A stretch of 64,000 bases of DNA, taken from the NCBI RefSeq assembly GCF_031877795.1, contig NC_133934.1, forward strand, positions 46,654,725 through 46,718,724, written 5' to 3'. The stretch is from Strix aluco. Its lineage: Eukaryota > Chordata > Aves > Strigiformes > Strigidae. Of the stretch, positions 54,301 through 63,800 are shown piece after piece. The translations under genes were made by a program, and so were the position numbers. The stretch's first letter is position 1, and every line of letters begins with the position of its first letter. The notes beneath the pieces were generated by a model, which saw only the letters and a list, made by a program, of their open reading frames with translations, was not told the origin of the DNA and did not search any database.

Positions 54301-57300
54301 GTCAGAATCAGGAACAGCATTACAAAACGATAAAAGCTGTAAAGTGAAGTACTCTGCTGCTGGGTAAAATCGTCAGGAAGGTTGGATCTCACATGTCCCA
54401 GTCTGATTGCTACTGAGTACTGATCATCCTCACGAAGTTTTACTCACCCCTTTCCTTTGTCTCACTGCCTATCAGCCCCTAATACAAACCAGCCAACATC
54501 TTCCAGATTCATTGTTCCCCAATTGCGTATATCCCCTTGTCCCAAGCTGTTCTCTGACACTTGCCTTTCTGTCAGTGCTACTGGACGTCAGAAAGGGTCG
54601 GTTATTGAGACAGCAGAACAAAGAGCTTCTCTGTTTTCAGACCTGACACCAGCAACTGTGCTGGCTCATGCTTTTAACAGGGGCTGAGGGGATTATCCAC
54701 TGGAGGACAAGAAAAATAATTTTAAAGATGAACTCCAGTACTATAGCTCTGAAGCTGTAACAAGCATATGCTAAACAATATTAGCTGCTAAGCCTGTCCT
54801 CTCTGACAAATGTAAGATCCTTCCTCCAAGGCACAGATATACTACCATTTCTAGAAGAAATATCCAGATCTAAATAGAAGTTGAAAAACAAATTTCTCTT
54901 TAACCTTATTGATATGATTCCCGGGGTTTCAAATCAGCAAAAAACATCTGAAAACTTTTATTAGTTTTTTTACATGAGGAAGTTGTATACAAGTGAAAAT
55001 AAAGTGTTACAGCATGAAGCACAGTATAGCCTCAATAGACAATGTGCCAAAACTGCATATACAGGGCCGTATTCTTCCATCATGGCACTTGTTTAGGGAA
55101 GAGGATGTTTGATTGCTTTCTTGTGTTTGGGTTGTGGGGTTTTTTTAATACTGTGTAAGCTTCAACAGATTCCTAACAATGGCTATACTTTCTAGTCTCT
55201 TCATATAAAAATAAAGTATCAGAAAATATTTGCCAAGTTGTGTTAACTAGTATTATGTATGGAATACACAGAACTTAGTTATATGCTCAAATTTTGAGAC
55301 ACAATATAATTCTATGGAATTATAATAAATAAAAATACCAATTATTAGAAAAGCAGCTTTCCCTATACTTGCAAACAACTAAGTTATGTTGTAAAAACAC
55401 AGCAAGGTAAAACATGGATAATTTACCCTGCCTAAACACAATAATACTTAAATAAAATACAATAAAATAAGGACAAATATTTTCTTAGTTTTATCCATAT
55501 ATTCTACCATTAAAATATGTCACCAGTTATCTGTGTCTTACTCAGTTTAATAATTCTCTCTAAATATACTTTATTCTTAATAGCTTATATTCAAATGTAA
55601 ATGTTAACAGGTATGTAATTCAGGGGAATTTAACCTTATCCCTGAGGCTGGGGTCATTGAACCACTCCAACAACTTCTTGCCCACTTCCATTGGGCTGGA
55701 AAGAAAGGTCCGATACGTCAACAGGAAGTCTTCTATAAATGTTGGGTCTACCACAGAGTGCTCTTCCACCAAATGCATCGTTAACCTTTCAGCTGTTCCC
55801 TATTAAAAAAAAATAAAAATCTTAGTTACTAAAACAGATTTTCCATAAATGTAAATTTGTTTTCTTGTAACGTACTGAAGATACATTACACCAGAAAGAA
55901 TACTGGCATATATTGACTGATGAGCTAAGTAAACATAACAGCTTAATCACTGTGAGAAGAAATTTTAAAAAATTATGTCATTAATTTCTATAGAAATCAC
56001 TTAGTTATCAACGTGCATAATTACAAAGAGAAAACCTAGAAGTATTAACTGTTTATTTTCAAATATATATTTTTAGAATTGTGCTGGGTTTGTGTGGTGG
56101 GGATTTTGGTAGCGGGGGAGGGGGCTACAGCAGTGGCCCCTGTAAGAAGCTTCTTGAAAGCTCCCCTGAGCCAATCAGCAATGGTGGCCATGCCTCTGCA
56201 ATAACATATTTAAGAAGGGCAACCTGAGACAGGGGAGGGATTTTGTGAGGACAAGTTACAGGAAGGACACTTATGTGAACACCGAGGTCAGTGGAAGGAA
56301 GGAGGAGGAAGGAGGGGAGGCACGCTGGAGCAGGGAGCCCCCCTGTATCCCATGGTGAGATGGCAGGGCCGCCCCCCCACCACCATGGAGGTCACCAGAG
56401 GAGCAGAGACCCACCTGCAGCCTGTGGAGGACCCCCAGGACCCTATGGGAAGAAGCAGCCCCCGCTGTTGTAGTTTGGTGCTGGTAGGACTGCAACACGT
56501 GGAGGTGAGCCATACCAGAGCATTTCGAGAGGAATGCATCCCATGGGGAGGACTCACAGCGGAGAGAGTTTGTGGAGGACTGTCTCCCGTGAGAGGGATG
56601 CCACATGGAGCAGGGGGAAGAACGCAGAAGAGTGTTCCCCCCAGCCTTGGAGGATGAAGCGGGGGACTAACTGCACTCCCCGTCCCCTGCCCCTGTGTTG
56701 CTGGGGGAGGAGGTAGAAATATCAGGAACAAAACTGAGCCTGGAAAGAAGGGAGGGGTGGGGGGAGGTGTTTTTAAGATATGGTAACACTTCTCACTGTC
56801 CCATTCTGTCTGTTAAATGTTGGTTTTGTCAGTGTTTGAATTAAAATTATGTTATTGTTTTCTTCCCCTAACGAGCCTGTCTTTTGCCTGTGACCATCAA
56901 ATGGGTGAGAAACCCCTCCCTGTTCTTATCTCCACTGCTGAGCCTTTTGATTAATTTTAGTCCTTTGAGTGAAGGACTGCATGGTGATCAGTTGCCCTCT
57001 GGACTCAAACTACAACAACAATATATATCTCAACTAATCCTAGACCTAACTTCTCAAGTTAAGAAGTCCACAGAACACAGACTTTTGCAAGACACTCCCT
57101 CTTTTGCTTTTACCTTGATGACAATGTGACCTTTTCTTGTTCCAGTGCGATCAAGTTCCCTGTGCTCCTTCACCATCACAATCTCTCCTTCCTCTTCTAC
57201 CTTCTGCATGTTCTTTTCCACTTGATTGAGGATGCGGCAATAATCTTGCTGGGCTATACAAACAAACTGGAAAGAATCATCGCGCACCAGTATTAAAAAG

Positions 57301-60300
57301 TAAAATCTTCAGAAAAGCATTTAAACTTAAGATACAAGTACTCTATTAATAGAAAAGATTAAGTAGTTTCTCAACCTGCAGTGAGCCAAATTTGTCTTTC
57401 CAGCAGTTCAGCTGTAGTAAGCAGCTGAATACACAAGCACAGTACTTCCACTACAATCTGGCAGTTAGAGGAGACCAAGATTCATCAGAGCAAAATGATT
57501 AAGCATTATCAGCCATTTTTGTTTAGCTGCTTTGACCTTCCCTCTGCTGGAGATGAAGCTCAGTATCCTAGCTGGTACATTTTCTCCCACGCAAGCTTTT
57601 GTGTGTTACTGAGAAGGGTTAAGAGATTGAAGGGAAAAACATAGCTTTTACTTTTTGTGCCTATTGCTATTGTAAATAATTTCCATTTTTCATAGCTATT
57701 ATTAATAAAGTCAGTCATTAAGAAAAATTAACATTTATTCCATTACATGAGTGCAGGGCATACAGAAACAAATTACTTCTGGATTAAAGCATATAACAGG
57801 AAAAATATTTTCTACAATCACCTGCTCAGCTAAGAATAAGTGCAAGAATAAATATCTTAAGAATATTCCTAGCACCTACTCTATGCAAATATAATTAAGA
57901 CCACCCACTGCAACTTAGAAGAAAATACTGTACACACCATGAATTGACTTCTATAACTTGTTAAAAGTTTTATACCTTTGTCTCTTTTTTGGGACAAGAT
58001 TAAACTGTCCTCTTATATGAACTTGAGTATTTAACTGAAAGGAATAAGTGTTTCTTCTGATTGAAAAGTTGTTAAATCATCACGTATGTAACTTAGGACA
58101 AAGGCATGAGATTCACAGAGATAGTATTTTTCTCCTGCATTCTTTATAATTCATTTACATACCTCTTCTAGCTAGTAGCAGCTGAAACAGAAGTCCCACA
58201 CTCTGGATTTGTTGCAAAATATTATCCTAACAAGATACCATTTAAGCACGTTTTGGAAGTTAGATGGTTAAACTAAACCAGGTGACTACATTAGCACACA
58301 TTTACACCCATTCTAAAGGGCATCTACTGGCAGCTAATTAGCCATCAGAACCAAGCAAAATGCTTAATTCACCCACGGATTGGCTATTATTTTCTGGATA
58401 GGAATAAGCAAATAGCAACCACATATTCAGATCAGGCTAGTAGTTTTATGCTATGAGAAGCATTCCTTACATCTGACTGCTTGTGTTACAGCAAAGATCA
58501 AGGCATTTTCCTTGAAAGACCAGATTAGCTGAAACTAGAAGATTTTCCACTCAAACCATGGGAGAAAGAGCTTGTATTACTTTAAGATTCAGTAGCTGAG
58601 TTGAGTAAGGAAGAAGGCTATTACCTGTAGAAGTAAAAGAGCCTGTAATGGCTAATGGACCTTGAGATCCTGCTAAGGGAAAGTTTGAAGCAATGGACGT
58701 ATGCAACAGGCTGCTCGGCCTCAAATTCTGGAGAAAGCATGTAGACAAACCTCTTCATCCAAAATGATCCCTATCCAGGTGAAACGAATTCAATTTTCCA
58801 GGCTGTGGGTAGGCAGGAGCCATATTTCCCAACTATTGTACAGGGTTACACACTGAAGATTTTACATATATTCAGTTTAATATAAAACTGTGTCTGGCTA
58901 TCGAATTGCATTACACCTCTATATACACGTGATTTTGCATGTATTACAGTCCGACACTCTACCTGGCAGTCATCCACTTTGGTTCTCATTACTCCTTTCA
59001 TATATTCTTTTTCCATGGTAGGGGAAACACCAAAACTGTTCCCCATGCAGAGTATCTCTGTTCTTCCATCAGGGTACGTCACCTCCACAGAGCCATTCAA
59101 AATGACTGACCAGGAATCCAGCTACAAATCAAATGTTGCAGGATACATGAAGACTGAATCACTTAACATTGTCATATCACACTATTTAGATACAACCCTC
59201 ATGATTTTTCCGAAGGAAAAGTTATTTTTTAACACCTAATTAAAAACATTTAGAAGTAGTTTACCTTAAATGTGCAGCTCAAAAAACCTGGGATCTTAAG
59301 TTTATTTTTAATGTTAAAAGAGTTTATATAAGACTAAAAAAATATTTTTAAAAAGGAAGGCAGGTTAAACACTGAAGTAAACTCCCAAAATCAATTCTAT
59401 CAGGCAGGAAGCATTTTGTACATTATGAAGAGTATTTTCTTATGCTTTTAGTGCATAAGAAATGTTGTGTGAGTGCTTAAACAAAAGCTTTCAAACTAAT
59501 CCAGAACAAAAAGAGGCTTAATTTACCTGCTCAATGTTACTTTTTCTTTTTTAAGCAACAAAAGACGACCTTAACCCTGTGGAATCTGGGATGTTCGGTA
59601 TAATAGGAAAGTCGAAAGCAACTTTTACTGACCTCTTCACCATCGTTTAGTACAATAGTTCCTGCTCTCTCCACAACTGCAAACACCATTACAGCACAGA
59701 GCTCTCTCCTCACTGACATTGTCATGTTGGCAAAAGCAGGCAACTGATGCATGAATTCCAGTAGTTGTTCTGAAGGAGAAAAAGCCCACTGAGTCGTACA
59801 TGTCAAAACAACGAAGCACAGTAAAGACAGTTCTTCAGCAAGATGCCCGAGGCTACTTAAGCTAAAATGCTGCACAATCATTTCTGTATACTAATAAATC
59901 ATGTACAGTGGCCTGTTGTAATTACTGGGTATTTTGTAGACAAAGACTGGCTGGTCATATCATCAATAGAAACCCCGTAAAGTAAAAGTCAGCATAATGG
60001 AAGAATTGTAATGTAACCGAGAGCTCTGAATACAACCAATGGTATTTGTAATACTCCAGTCAGGGCAGCAACTCCCTTAAGACTATGATAGGCCTATATA
60101 AAATACAGCAAGCCACTGACAAGGAAAATTTCACAAAACTGAGTCAGTGAAACAGATTAGAATAGGAATTGTAAGAATGTGAATTCTAGCTCTGCTTTGC
60201 TTTCAATATATTAACCTGTATGGTAACAGCAAATTAGTTTGATTAGATGCACATTTACATAAAGGTCTTAACAGCTCCCATGTTTAACACAGATGTATGC

Positions 60301-60888
60301 ATTTGGTTAAAAACAGACACAACAACACAATTTATAATTAAAAAAATTAATGTGATAAGCATCCAGTGTTGACGTTAATGTTGACTTTGCCAAGGTTCTA
60401 ACTGTTTTCCAGTATGCAATGACGTTTACTTCATAAACCTGTTCTGTTATCAATTAGAAGTTGAAGCCTGAGATCAAAAGGTCCAACAACTAATAGCTTT
60501 CATCCATATTATGTGTGTTTTCCTCTTCTTCTTTGGCCATACTCATTCACTGGCTGAATTTATGGCATTTATGAATCACCTTACAGAATAAACACTAAAC
60601 TTACCAACTACAACAGTCAATGATTAAAATAAAACCTCAAGTTCAAAAAGTAATTTGTTTTGGTGAAGAAGAACAAGTTTGACAGTATTTTACTACGTTG
60701 CTATACTTACCAATGTCATCGTCTGTCCTGTCTATTGGGTCTTTCTCCAAGCAGTCTCTAACAATATCCCTACTCATCAAAGGATCTGACGCCCTTTCAA
60801 TGTCTTCTTCATCATCGTCATCCTCAGAATCCACTGCTGTCTCCGGCAACCCACTGAGATCCATATCACCAGCCTCACTTTCTGTAGC
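22336..60888 (-). CDS. RAPGEF2: RAPGEF2, 3' part of gene (22 coding exons)
   Basis: Rap guanine nucleotide exchange factor 2 (PDZ-GEF1) loads GTP onto Rap1/Rap2 at membranes and cell junctions. Splicing the 22 exons listed here gives 1,427 codons and a stop. All introns are GT-AG and every exon phase agrees with its neighbours, so nothing is frameshifted or missing inside the window. Counting from the first in-window residue, the order is acidic segment (1-60), degenerate cyclic-nucleotide-binding domain (60-185), Ras exchanger motif (210-315), PDZ (330-405), Ras association (540-620), CDC25-type RasGEF (640-850) and a Ser/Pro-rich tail to 1427. The tail wording ([40 protein letters not shown]) fits RAPGEF2 and not RAPGEF6; this comparison is from memory. 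About 65 N-terminal codons and the promoter lie off the right edge. The left limit is an estimated polyadenylation site. Confidence 0.97.
22346..22355 (-). terminator. Overlapping AATAAA polyadenylation signals
   Basis: On the minus strand AATAAATAAA provides two overlapping canonical hexamers. Cleavage would be expected 10-30 nt further on (about 22,320-22,336). The downstream GT-rich element is weak. Confidence 0.6.
24324..24349 (-). CDS. RAPGEF2: RAPGEF2 last coding exon, PDZ ligand
   Basis: 26 coding nt, entered in phase 1 after GTGTTTGCAG. It gives EDEQVSAV and a TAA stop at 24,324-24,326. The last three residues, SAV (24,327-24,335), fit a class I PDZ-binding motif. The exon was found by demanding the expected end after TEED with the right phase. 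It continues into the 3' UTR. Confidence 0.94.
25563..25868 (-). CDS. RAPGEF2: RAPGEF2 exon: PPxY motifs
   Basis: 306 nt, phase 1 to 1. It encodes [19 protein letters not shown], then [17 protein letters not shown] and [15 protein letters not shown], ending STEED plus one base. Two PPxY motifs are present: PPGY at 25,819-25,830 and PPDY at 25,753-25,764. In the mammalian protein such motifs bind the WW domains of the ubiquitin ligase NEDD4 (established knowledge). Confidence 0.96.
28417..28976 (-). CDS. RAPGEF2: RAPGEF2 exon: largest tail exon
   Basis: 560 nt, phase 2 to 1, the longest exon in the window. It encodes [60 protein letters not shown] and [20 protein letters not shown], ending KGLI plus one base. 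It is Ser-rich and probably disordered. The pyrimidine tract of its acceptor lies about 18 nt upstream of the AG, followed by an AG-free stretch. Confidence 0.96.
29092..29150 (+). mobile_element. CR1 3'-terminal fragment in intron
   Basis: TTGGGGGATTGGACTAGATG followed by ACCTCTAGAAGGTCCCTTCC and a short end is the typical CR1 3' terminus, without an octamer array. It lies antisense to RAPGEF2, about 115 bp upstream of the acceptor of the 560-nt exon. Confidence 0.85.
30559..30784 (-). CDS. RAPGEF2: RAPGEF2 exon: DSG degron segment
   Basis: 226 nt, phase 1 to 2. It encodes [60 protein letters not shown] and [16 protein letters not shown] (30,729-30,743) matches the beta-TrCP degron reported for RAPGEF2, through which IKK-beta and CK1 phosphorylation lead to its destruction during cell migration (established knowledge). 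The motif is intact here. Confidence 0.95.
33214..33366 (-). CDS. RAPGEF2: RAPGEF2 exon: Ser-rich tail segment
   Basis: 153 nt, phase 1 to 1. It encodes [40 protein letters not shown] and [11 protein letters not shown]. It has several SP/TP motifs of the proline-directed kinase type. It is probably disordered. Confidence 0.95.
35110..35295 (-). CDS. RAPGEF2: RAPGEF2 exon: Pro/Gln-rich tail segment
   Basis: 186 nt, phase 1 to 1. It encodes [39 protein letters not shown] and [20 protein letters not shown]. It holds a five-glutamine run coded mostly by CAG where I recall a longer, Pro-interrupted Gln stretch in mammals. [16 protein letters not shown] is well conserved. Confidence 0.94.
36137..36360 (-). 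CDS. RAPGEF2: RAPGEF2 exon: basic tail segment
   Basis: 224 nt, phase 2 to 1. It encodes [59 protein letters not shown] and [14 protein letters not shown]. The KKRVRRSSF patch is a plausible basophilic kinase site or nuclear-localisation-like cluster (inference). Confidence 0.95.
37411..37434 (-). CDS. RAPGEF2: RAPGEF2 24-nt microexon
   Basis: Eight codons' worth of sequence, phase 2 to 2. It adds KKKWRSLG to the joined product ...[16 protein letters not shown].... The acceptor is CACTTGCAG and the donor is a perfect GTAAGT. Because it is 24 nt and its phase is the same on both sides, skipping it would keep the frame and remove a basic patch right after the catalytic domain. I recall the KKKWRSLG segment in the mammalian protein. 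Confidence 0.93.
38052..38175 (-). CDS. RAPGEF2: RAPGEF2 exon: RasGEF domain, end
   Basis: 124 nt, phase 1 to 2, encoding [39 protein letters not shown] and RTR. It completes the catalytic domain. An 86-bp intron separates it from the preceding exon. Confidence 0.96.
38262..38473 (-). CDS. RAPGEF2: RAPGEF2 exon: RasGEF domain, middle
   Basis: 212 nt, phase 2 to 1. It encodes [39 protein letters not shown] and [20 protein letters not shown], ending one base into Gly. It covers the helical hairpin that displaces the switch regions and the [16 protein letters not shown] signature. Confidence 0.97.
40059..40442 (-). CDS. RAPGEF2: RAPGEF2 exon: RasGEF catalytic domain, start
   Basis: 384 nt, phase 2 to 2. 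After [18 protein letters not shown] it enters the CDC25 fold: [75 protein letters not shown] and AII. The KHFIKIA...NFNSMFAI block is the conserved catalytic core of Rap-type exchangers. Confidence 0.97.
40692..40932 (-). CDS. RAPGEF2: RAPGEF2 exon: Ras-association domain
   Basis: 241 nt, phase 1 to 2. It encodes [59 protein letters not shown] and [15 protein letters not shown]. This is the ubiquitin-like RA fold that binds GTP-loaded Rap/Ras, giving positive feedback on recruitment. Confidence 0.96.
43332..43345. repeat. Poly-G run (G14)
   Basis: Fourteen consecutive G following CGGGC, in the 4.5-kb intron upstream of the RA exon. The transcribed strand orientation gives C14 in the RAPGEF2 pre-mRNA. 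Confidence 0.9.
45455..45612 (-). CDS. RAPGEF2: RAPGEF2 exon: linker before RA domain
   Basis: 158 nt, phase 2 to 1, encoding [20 protein letters not shown], then [18 protein letters not shown] and RILDFNTTP plus one base. It is Ser-rich and probably disordered. The large introns on both sides (4.0 and 4.5 kb) are the longest in the window. Confidence 0.95.
49616..49862 (-). CDS. RAPGEF2: RAPGEF2 exon: PDZ to RA linker
   Basis: 247 nt, phase 1 to 2. It runs from [16 protein letters not shown] through [16 protein letters not shown] and [13 protein letters not shown] to a basic stretch ([20 protein letters not shown]) and KPY plus two bases. This linker is basic and rich in possible phosphorylation sites, with no catalytic role visible. 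Confidence 0.95.
52028..52136 (-). CDS. RAPGEF2: RAPGEF2 exon: PDZ domain, second half
   Basis: 109 nt, phase 0 to 1. It encodes [20 protein letters not shown] and [16 protein letters not shown], the standard second half of a PDZ fold (the ILEVNG strand, the KAMEIL helix and the last strand). The introns on both sides of the PDZ core are short (91 bp) or moderate (2.2 kb). Confidence 0.96.
52228..52431 (-). CDS. RAPGEF2: RAPGEF2 exon: PDZ domain, first half
   Basis: 204 nt (68 codons), phase 0 to 0. [20 protein letters not shown] is followed by the PDZ start [20 protein letters not shown], whose carboxylate-binding loop reads GFGI, and then [12 protein letters not shown]. One residue between SVD and GSK is Phe, where I recall Ser in the mammalian protein. 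The PDZ domain is thought to help target the protein to membrane-associated partners. Confidence 0.96.
52521..52628 (-). CDS. RAPGEF2: RAPGEF2 exon: Ras exchanger motif, second half
   Basis: 108 nt (36 codons), phase 0 to 0. It encodes [16 protein letters not shown], then [13 protein letters not shown] and NNLERE, the closing helices of the exchanger motif. Only an 89-bp intron separates it from the PDZ exon. Confidence 0.96.
55635..55799 (-). CDS. RAPGEF2: RAPGEF2 exon: Ras exchanger motif, first half
   Basis: 165 nt, phase 0 to 0, starting [14 protein letters not shown] and including [19 protein letters not shown] and [13 protein letters not shown]. The [10 protein letters not shown] word is the hallmark of the RasGEF N-terminal (REM) domain, which supports the catalytic hairpin. 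Confidence 0.96.
56080..57017 (+). mobile_element. Solo ERV LTR in RAPGEF2 intron, antisense
   Basis: A 938-bp GC-rich island in an AT-rich intron. It opens TGTGCTGGGTTTGTGTGG with GGTAGCGGGGGAGG after it, has a TATA-like CATATTTAAG (about 56,205-56,214), a run of purine-rich and CCACCTGCAGCC/GGAGCAG-type repeats, and an AATTAAAA block near 56,840. It ends CTCAAACTACAACA, which resembles the GTCAACCCACCACA end of avian ERVL-like LTRs (recalled, not searched). Five-bp flanks AGAAT (56,075-56,079) and ACAAT (57,018-57,022) agree at four of five bases, fitting an aged target duplication. No retroviral coding sequence remains. Several overlapping open frames here are by-products of its GC content. 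Confidence 0.82.
57114..57266 (-). CDS. RAPGEF2: RAPGEF2 exon: cNMP domain end and linker
   Basis: 153 nt, phase 0 to 0, encoding [19 protein letters not shown] through [13 protein letters not shown]. It covers the C-terminal helices of the cyclic-nucleotide fold, a Glu-rich helix, and the lead into the Ras exchanger motif. The 3' end of an intronic LTR stops 96 bp beyond the donor. Confidence 0.95.
58963..59121 (-). CDS. RAPGEF2: RAPGEF2 exon: cNMP-binding domain, core
   Basis: 159 nt, phase 0 to 0, from [14 protein letters not shown] to MRTKVDDCQ. It holds the position of the phosphate-binding cassette, which reads [14 protein letters not shown]. The Glu and Arg that hold the ribose-phosphate of cAMP in true receptors (the FGE...R-A pattern) are not present. 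This agrees with the view that the domain is degenerate; whether RAPGEF2 binds cAMP has been disputed. Confidence 0.95.
59633..59769 (-). CDS. RAPGEF2: RAPGEF2 exon: cNMP-binding domain, start
   Basis: 137 nt, entered in phase 1 and ending in phase 0. It encodes [20 protein letters not shown] through [13 protein letters not shown], the first helices and strands of the cyclic-nucleotide-binding fold. The acceptor is TTCTCCTTCAG and the donor GTCAGT. Confidence 0.95.
60711..60888 (-). CDS. RAPGEF2: RAPGEF2 exon: acidic N-terminal segment
   Basis: 178 nt. The exon starts after TTAATTTAG with [16 protein letters not shown], passes a run of nine acidic residues ([10 protein letters not shown]) and ends DRTDDDI plus one base before GTAAGT. 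This is the linker ahead of the cyclic-nucleotide-binding domain. The acidic run is coded by a GAT/GAC/GAA tract that is also a low-complexity DNA tract. The preceding exon was not found in the 3.1 kb to the window edge. Confidence 0.95.
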
Positions 60889-63800
60889 CTAAATTAATAT
60901 ATAAGCAATTAAAAAAAAAGGAAGAGATTAAAATGTGTTCTTCACTGCTACAGTCTTCTAGTTAAATGTAGAGAAATTAATTCTGTCACCTAAGAGATCA
61001 CACAAATTCACTCAATTTTTTATATTGCTTTTTTTTTACATATCTTTTTAAACCAATGAACAATCAATCCAAAACCATTGTTTAAACAGGGCTTTTAACA
61101 CTTGTTTCAATCATCCACACAAACAGGATTCAACAGACATTATTTAATCAGTAGGTCTTGGGGGAATTGAAGGCAGTTATATTTCAAGGAACAATTTCTT
61201 GGAATATTAGCTGAATATAATTATTTTAAATGAATAGTTCATTTAAAACAGTTTCTGTTCCTGCCCCAACTTTACATTTTCAGACACTTAGGAAAGTAAT
61301 GTAATTTTAAGTAGACAGTTTTGGGAAATACGTACAGCATCAAAATGCTACAGGAACTTTGCTATCTCCCATTAACCTAGGACTGTACTTTTCTTTTACA
61401 ATTCCAGCTGAACATTGTTAAATATGGCTTTCGTTTGCTGATAAGCTATATAAGAATTTACAGATGCAGAAAAAATGCAAAGTCACTGCATAAAAACCAC
61501 AGATAGACTACACAGAATAGCTGCCAAAGTTAACCTCCTTTAAATTGTATTAAAACGAAGGAAAACATAGCCCATATATAGCCTGAGGTCATTAGTATAG
61601 CACCTAAAGTAAAATACATTTTAATGATTCAGTTTTAAGACTAAACACTTAATAAATCCCACACAGTTGTCTGTCATGGCTGATAAAGCTGCTTTTTCTC
61701 AGAACCTGATTTAATACCACGACAGCTGCCAAGGCTCAGCTATGACAATTTTTAAGGAAATGTAAGCTTCTAATCAGCAAGTTTTAAGCCATGGCTTGAG
61801 AAATCAAGTTTTATATGCCATATAGAGATGGTTTGTTTCTGAGACTCTGGAAGCACACAATGCATTCATGTCTACTTTAAAAACACTACATGGATAAACA
61901 CAGCTACTAAAGCCTGTTTTATCGATCTGTCTCTCACACTGGTAAAAAAACCCCAAAACCACCCAAAAGTAGGTCACCCTCCAAACACAGAGAAGGTAAA
62001 ACAAATTACATTGGTATTTTCGTAGAATCATCTTCCCTATTCCTGCCTCACTAGCTGTGGCTGACATCTGTTACTTTAATGCCATTATAACCACCTTGTG
62101 AATGGTAGCATATGGCTGGAGACCAATCAGGGCAGCTAGTGTCATTCTTAAATGCTTCTGTCCTACAGTACAACACAAGCATTGTAACAGGGTCTTGTTA
62201 ATATAAAAAGCATAACAGCACCTACACAATATTCAAATCATTCTCGCTTTGTGTGGTTTTTTTTTTTTTAAAGAAAATGCTGAGCATTTCTTAAGCAGCA
62301 TAAAGGAGGATGTTATAAAGGCATAGAAACAAATCACAAAAATGATAGCATCGATAGCAGTATTTTCATTAGCAATCTTACTGTGCGTATCATGCATGTT
62401 CTCTATGATATATTTGAAACAGTTGCTCTAACTAGTCTTATAAAATAGCCTTCATCAAATACGACTGGTGGAAAAATTAGTGACGATGAGTCATTAGACA
62501 CACAGCTTATGACACCAATCTGTCAGAATCAGAAGTCTCCAACAGTGACAATCCAGTGACAGTGGGACTAATCCACAAGTCAATTTTGCAAACCTTCCTA
62601 TTACTAACAAACACCCCTCCTGCATGCCCAGAATAAGCTCTCTCAAAAGCACGTTGGCAAGGTGAATACAGAACTAAATTTAGTCACACGATGCTAAGAT
62701 ACATGAGAAAATTAGACAGTTGTACGAAGCTGAATATTAAAAGACAAGTTATTTCACTGTCTTAAAACAATAAACCAAAACCGAACAGAAGTCGAAGCTC
62801 TATTATCAAGAAAAGCTGATGCTGTTTTCAAAAAAAAATTTCACAGATTAAATGCAATTATGCATTCAGAAAATACTTTAAAAATTATAACAGAATATTA
62901 CAAGTATTTCCTGAACATTATCACTTTTTACAGAGCTAATTAAATCTTTTTGACAACTAAAGTCATTGGTAGAAATCTGAATGCTAAAGCAACTATTTCC
63001 AACTTACTAGCTATCCAAAAATATAAGCCACCAGTAAAGCAGCTCAGAATTGAATGCAACAATCCACAGAGTAACAAGAAAATTTATTAAATTAACCTTT
63101 AAAAATAAATCTTATCTTTTGAAGAGGAAAAAAAACCCCTTTTTTAAAGCAATTTTCTGAAAAAGATATGATTATGAAAAAGTTAAAGGAACACAAACAT
63201 AGCCCTTCCACACAGACAATATGCATTCACAGTAGTAAAGAATCAAACAACTCATCCCCTAAGGACTCCTTCTCAGTTTACAAGTTTTGCATGTGTTTTG
63301 TTACATTATTAAGAATAATTGGATCTGTCTTCATGTTAAAAGCATGCACCAATTTATCTAAAAAAAATTGCAAATAGCTTCTTTAGGGTCAGTAGCATCA
63401 TGTATGGCATTAAGTACTCAAGGTCCTGTGGCTGACATATTAAACTTCATAACTTTTGTACCCCCTCATGTGTTAGAAAAATCAGGCACGTCTGCACAGG
63501 AACCCTTAGTTATGAAGCAATAGCCATGCATTTGTGTAAGACTAAAGGGAAAACCTTGATTAGCTCCTTTGAGGACAGAAGCTTCCTTATAAAGTCCAGA
63601 ACACAAGATGAATACCCAACAGAATTTGTACTCCAGTTAGTCACACGGCTTAGAGCTTCCCAAGGCATTTAATCAAAATGAAGTACACCTTGGAAACCAG
63701 TGCTTTCATAGATGTATGTTGTCCTTTATTTCTTGGGTAACAAGAGAAATTAGCTTCATTTAAATAAATCTGAAGAGATTGCATGTAAGAAAAATGCTGG

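Larger units (their letters stand above)
52629..60710 (-). other. RAPGEF2 introns in cNMP and REM region
   Basis: Introns of 3,006, 1,314, 1,696, 511 and 941 bp. The 1,314-bp intron is mostly LTR (56,080-57,017). The 3,006-bp intron has no recognisable element, and its open frames at 54.4-54.7 kb have no family features. Nothing is seen in the others. Confidence 0.7.

Noticed and set aside
56271-56731. Several overlapping frames of 60-147 codons on both strands.
   Set aside because: All fall inside the GC-rich LTR, where stop codons are rare on both strands. No protein family features.
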